Below, piece after piece: positions 14,192 to 17,879 of a stretch of 17,879 bases of DNA. A model generated the notes under the pieces. It was not told where the DNA came from. It did not search any database and was given only the letters and a program-made list of their open reading frames with translations. Within the stretch, counting starts at the first letter, position 1; every line of letters begins with the position of its first letter. The stretch covers positions 1 to 17,879 of the forward strand of contig CAQJOC010000013.1 in assembly GCA_948815685.1 (NCBI GenBank), given 5' to 3'. The position numbers were made by a program, and so were the translations under genes. The stretch comes from an uncultured Eubacteriales bacterium. GTDB taxonomy: Bacteria > Bacillota > Clostridia > Oscillospirales > Acutalibacteraceae.

Positions 14192-14974
14192 TTGATTAAT
14201 ATTGATGACATTAAGAATATAACCTTTAAAAAGGCAAAATTCGGAGGGTACAGACCTTTCGAAGTGGATATGTTTATAGACGATGTAAATGTTTTATGCA
14301 AATCCATGCAGAAAGAAAATGCTCGTTTAACGATGCGAATTAGAGATTTGGAAAAGAAACTTGAAAAATATCAAGAGGAAGAAAGCAGTATAAGAAATGC
14401 AATATTAAGTGCTCAAAAATTAGCTGACAATTCTATAATTGATGCTGACAATAAATCAAAAAATATATTATTTGATGCTTCACAAAAAGCTGATAAAATT
14501 ATCAGAAAAGCTAAAGATGAAGCGGAAAAGCAGAGAAAAGCAGCTTGGGATATAAATATGAAGTCCGAAAGTTTTCGCAGAGAACTTGTAAAACTTTATG
14601 AGGGAAGATTAAGTGAACTCAGGGCTGAACTTCCAAGTGATGAATTTTTAAAAAATACAAATGAAACAGATTTTAATGAAGTCCTCAGTAAAGAAATTTC
14701 CGAATTGGATGGGGGACTTGACAAAAATCATATTTTTGAGGTAAAATTTAGCAAACAGAATGAGCCGAATAGGAAAGACACCGAAGTCTCGGAAAATAAA
14801 ATTGTTTATGAAAAAAAAGTAATGCAAGATATAGATTCGGGAATTTGTAAAGAGAAAAAGCAATTAAAAAATTTAAAATTCGGGACGAAATATCGGGTTA
14901 GCGGACATGATTTTGGAAAAGGACTTTATTCTGGCCTGTTTAGGAGAAAGAAAGACACAAAGGAGCAAACTTAA
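14192..14974 (+). CDS. divIVA: DivIVA-family cell division/polarity protein
   Basis: DivIVA proteins are coiled-coil scaffolds that bind curved membrane at poles and division sites and recruit partners. The N-terminal membrane-binding domain is typical: MINIDDIKNITFKKAKFGGY and then RPFEVDMFIDDV (residues 1-32). A coiled coil follows at about 36-68, then a long charged helical stretch to about 130 and a variable tail ending in a basic cluster (LFRRKKDTKEQT). I place the start at TTG 14192 because the GGGGAG at 14178-14183 lies eight bases before it; the in-frame GTG at 14183 overlaps that site. The product is 260 aa, longer than B. subtilis DivIVA (164) but usual for clostridial members. The stop overlaps the ileS ATG by one base (TAATG), indicating translational coupling. 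Confidence 0.93.
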   Translation: MINIDDIKNITFKKAKFGGYRPFEVDMFIDDVNVLCKSMQKENARLTMRIRDLEKKLEKYQEEESSIRNAILSAQKLADNSIIDADNKSKNILFDASQKADKIIRKAKDEAEKQRKAAWDINMKSESFRRELVKLYEGRLSELRAELPSDEFLKNTNETDFNEVLSKEISELDGGLDKNHIFEVKFSKQNEPNRKDTEVSENKIVYEKKVMQDIDSGICKEKKQLKNLKFGTKYRVSGHDFGKGLYSGLFRRKKDTKEQT

Positions 14975-17790
14975 TGCCTGATTACAATAAAACATTGAAC
15001 CTGCCTCATACGGATTTTCCGATGAGAGCGGGTCTTACTCAGAAAGAGCCTGAATTTTTGGAGATGTGGGAAAAAAGTGAAATATATAAAAAAATAATGA
15101 AAAAAAATGAGGGGAAGCCTGTCTATGTTTTACATGACGGGCCTCCTTATGCCAATGGAGACATTCATTTAGGGCATTCTCTCAATAAAATATTGAAAGA
15201 TATTATTATAAGATATAAAAATATGTCGGGATTTAAAGCTCCATTTATTCCGGGATGGGATACTCATGGGCTTCCTACGGAGTTAAAGGCGAGAGCAAAA
15301 GTCGGTATGGAAAAAGCTAAGACTTTAACGAATGCCGAACTTCGTAAAATATGCAAAGAATTTGCTATGGGATATGTAGAAAATCAGCGTGAACAGTTTA
15401 AACGTTTGGGGGTTTTGGGAGATTGGGAAAATTCATACATAACATTGCTTCCGAAGTTTGAAAAAAAACAAATAGAAATTTTTGCGAAAATGGTTGAAAA
15501 AGGCTCAATTTATCGCGGACTTAGACCGGTTTATTGGTGTCCGAGTTGTGAAACGGCGTTGGCAGAAGCGGAAATAGAATATTCAAATGATGACTGCACA
15601 TCTATTTATGTCAAATTTAAAATTTCCGATGCCAAAGGAAAATTAGATAAATTCGCTGTTGACCTTAGTAAAACTTATTTTATAATATGGACAACGACAG
15701 CATGGACATTACCGGGAAATGTTGCGATTTGTGTCGGAGGAAATTTTAAATATTCGGTTGTAAAAGCAGGCATAAAAATAAACGGAACGCTAAAAGAAGA
15801 ATTTTATGTTGTTGCCAGTAATCTTGTTGAAGAATCGATGAATATCGCCGGTATAGATGATTATCTGATTTTGGGAGAAATTAAAGGAGAAAATTTAGAA
15901 TATATAGAGGCGGAGCATCCGTTTTTAAACAGGAAATCGCTTGTCATTTTGGGAAATCATGTTACTCTTGAAAGCGGTACAGGATGTGTACATACTGCTC
16001 CCGGCCATGGAGTGGAGGATTTTGAGGTATGTGGAAATTATAAAGAAATTCCCGTTATTGTGCCTGTTGATTCAAGAGGAATTTTAACAGATGAAGCGGG
16101 AGAATTCAGTGGATTGAGAACCGATGAAGCGAGCAAAAAAATTATAGAAAAATTAGATACAGATGGAAATTTATTCGCAGCTAAGAAGATAAATCATCAA
16201 TATCCTCACTGTTGGAGATGTAAAAGTCCTATTTTATTTAGGGCAACAAAACAGTGGTTTTGTTCAATAGATAAATTTAAAAAGCAAGCTCTTTCGGAGA
16301 TTGAAAAAATAAAATGGATACCCGGATGGGGAAAAGAAAGAATTTCTTCAATGGTAGGAGAGAGAAAAGATTGGTGCATATCGAGGCAAAGAAAATGGGG
16401 TGTCCCGATACCGATATTTTTTTGCAAAGAATGTGGAGAACCTCTTTTGGACACTGAAGTTATGATGTATGTCGCTGAACTTTTCGGAAAAGAGGGGTCC
16501 GATGTTTGGTTTGTGAAGGATTCAGAAGAAATTTTACCTAAAGATAAGGACATTTCGTGTCACAGGTGCGGATGCAAAGAATTTTTAAAAGAGACAGACA
16601 TAATGGATGTTTGGTTTGATTCGGGAGTAACGCATGCAGCTGTTTGTAATGAGGAACATGGTCTTAAGTGGCCTGCAGATTTGTATCTTGAAGGAGCAGA
16701 CCAATATAGAGGATGGTTCCAGTCTTCTCTTTTAACAGCTGTTGCGGTATTCGGAAAGGCCCCGTATAAAGCTGTTGCGACGCATGGATGGGTAGTCGAT
16801 GAAGAGGGTAAAAAGCAATCTAAATCTCAAGGGAACGGAGTTTCTCCCGAAGAGGTGGTTAAGAAGTATGGAGCAGATATTTTGAGGCTTTGGGTTGCGT
16901 CCGCGGATTACCATTCAGATGTTAGAATTTCATATGATATTCTTAAACAACTTAGTGAATCATACAGAAAAATCAGAAACACTGAAAGATATATGATAAG
17001 TAATTTGTATGATTTCGAGCCAGATAAGTCAATGTTGGAGTTATCTGAAATAGATGAGATGGATAAGTGGGCAATTTTAAAGCTTAATGAACTTATAGAT
17101 AATGTCAAAGAGGCTTATGAAAATTTGGAATTTCATAGTGTTTATCATATGATTCATAAATTTTGCATAGTGGATATGTCTAACTTTTATTTAGATGTAT
17201 TAAAAGACAGGTTGTATGTCTATAAGGCTGAAAGTAAAGAAAGACGTAGTGCACAGACGAGTATTTATTTAATTGCTGATGCACTTGTAAGGCTTTTGTC
17301 TCCGATTTTGCCGTTTACGACGCAAGAAATTTGGAAATATATGCCGCATAAACATAAAGATAACGTAGATAATGTGATTTTAAATGATATGCCTTCGAAA
17401 AATTGTATTACAGTCGAAAATGGATTTATTGAAAAATGGAATTATATTTTGAAAATTTGTACTGAATTGAAAAAAATCTTGGAAGATGCAAGAAAAAATA
17501 AAATTATAGGTGCTTCACTTGAGGCAAAAGTAAGTATTTTTTGTGAAGGAAATGAGTACGCTCGCATAAAAAGTATGACAGAGATTATAAAAACCGCACT
17601 TATAGTATCTGAAGTAGCTGTATTAAATGAAAAAGGGGGAAATGTTCCACTTAACGAAATTAAAAATGCTTCAGTAACAGTTGGACATGCAGATGGTAAA
17701 AAATGTGAAAGATGCTGGAGTTATAGCGAGACTGTTGGATTAGATTTGAAGAATCCCGATTTGTGTGAAAAATGCGTAAATAATTTATAA
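14974..17790 (+). CDS. ileS: Isoleucyl-tRNA synthetase
   Basis: This class I synthetase charges tRNA-Ile in the cytoplasm. HLGH (HIGH motif) is at residues 65-68, within DGPPYANGDIHLGH. The editing (CP1) domain shows TTTAWTLPGN and GTGCVHTAPGHGVEDFE. WCPSCETALAEAE is typical of the bacterial-type enzyme. The second signature reads KQSKS at 614-618, inside KKQSKSQGNGVSPEE, where KMSKSLGN is usual; the two lysines and two serines remain. The C-terminal zinc finger is complete: Cys911, Cys914, Cys931 and Cys934. Length is 938 aa, full size. AAGGAG lies eight bases before the ATG, which overlaps the divIVA stop. Position after sepF/divIVA matches Bacillus. No terminator was found in the 89 bases that follow, so the operon may continue (lspA often comes next). 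Confidence 0.98.
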   Translation: MPDYNKTLNLPHTDFPMRAGLTQKEPEFLEMWEKSEIYKKIMKKNEGKPVYVLHDGPPYANGDIHLGHSLNKILKDIIIRYKNMSGFKAPFIPGWDTHGLPTELKARAKVGMEKAKTLTNAELRKICKEFAMGYVENQREQFKRLGVLGDWENSYITLLPKFEKKQIEIFAKMVEKGSIYRGLRPVYWCPSCETALAEAEIEYSNDDCTSIYVKFKISDAKGKLDKFAVDLSKTYFIIWTTTAWTLPGNVAICVGGNFKYSVVKAGIKINGTLKEEFYVVASNLVEESMNIAGIDDYLILGEIKGENLEYIEAEHPFLNRKSLVILGNHVTLESGTGCVHTAPGHGVEDFEVCGNYKEIPVIVPVDSRGILTDEAGEFSGLRTDEASKKIIEKLDTDGNLFAAKKINHQYPHCWRCKSPILFRATKQWFCSIDKFKKQALSEIEKIKWIPGWGKERISSMVGERKDWCISRQRKWGVPIPIFFCKECGEPLLDTEVMMYVAELFGKEGSDVWFVKDSEEILPKDKDISCHRCGCKEFLKETDIMDVWFDSGVTHAAVCNEEHGLKWPADLYLEGADQYRGWFQSSLLTAVAVFGKAPYKAVATHGWVVDEEGKKQSKSQGNGVSPEEVVKKYGADILRLWVASADYHSDVRISYDILKQLSESYRKIRNTERYMISNLYDFEPDKSMLELSEIDEMDKWAILKLNELIDNVKEAYENLEFHSVYHMIHKFCIVDMSNFYLDVLKDRLYVYKAESKERRSAQTSIYLIADALVRLLSPILPFTTQEIWKYMPHKHKDNVDNVILNDMPSKNCITVENGFIEKWNYILKICTELKKILEDARKNKIIGASLEAKVSIFCEGNEYARIKSMTEIIKTALIVSEVAVLNEKGGNVPLNEIKNASVTVGHADGKKCERCWSYSETVGLDLKNPDLCEKCVNNL

Positions 17791-17879
17791 ATTTTTAAAA
17801 GTTAAGTATAAAAGATATATAAATATTTGATATTGAAATTTTAAAAAGATAATAGACCTCCTGCGAAATTAAAACATAG

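Noticed and set aside
17845..17860. Ribosome site on the minus strand (AGGAGGT, complement of ACCTCCT)
   Set aside because: No ATG, GTG or TTG lies at the proper distance on the minus strand, so no leftward gene is supported.

Overview
The window looks like the chromosome of a very AT-rich Gram-positive bacterium of the class Clostridia, probably Oscillospirales-like. This is an inference. It rests on strong AGGAGG-type ribosome sites, several TTG/GTG starts, SepF and DivIVA division proteins, a YlbF-family protein next to mutS, a mutS-mutL-miaA group, and a carboxyltransferase of the short (~450 aa) clostridial type. No tRNA, rRNA, CRISPR array, T-box or recognised riboswitch was seen.

Region 1 (1-5283) is gene-poor and mosaic. 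It opens with the right end of an insertion sequence (IS) that sits inside a decayed IS5-like transposase fragment. Then come a secreted or anchored 336-aa protein that I cannot assign, a carboxyltransferase and its biotin carrier, and a reverse-strand gene for a small membrane-anchored proline-rich protein with a clear promoter. A second IS end, an exact 16-bp inverted copy of the first, lies at 4932-4947. The carboxyltransferase and biotin carrier look like remains of a sodium-pumping decarboxylase cluster: no OadG-like or beta (OadB-like) subunit gene is present between or after them.

Region 2 (5284-12154) is the mismatch-repair and tRNA-modification block: a YlbF-family protein with a Cys-rich tail, MutS, MutL and MiaA. 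The mutL leader carries an extended -10 promoter, a 15-bp hairpin and short tandem repeats. A purine-rich array of six 13-bp units separates mutL from miaA.

Region 3 (12141-17790) holds a HlyD-like adaptor gene broken by a single-base frameshift at a T6 run inside a perfect 10-bp inverted repeat. It is followed by sepF, divIVA and ileS under a good promoter. This is a shortened version of the Bacillus ylmD-ylmH/divIVA/ileS neighbourhood; ylmE/yggS, ylmG and ylmH are not here.

For several genes I moved the start from the longest reading frame to a downstream codon because the ribosome-binding site requires it (biotin carrier, YlbF, MutL, DivIVA, possibly the 336-aa protein). No complete novel system is evident. 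The best leads are the frameshifted adaptor with its hairpin, the repeat-rich flanks of mutL, the stripped carboxyltransferase pair, and the two unassigned envelope proteins in the IS-bracketed region.
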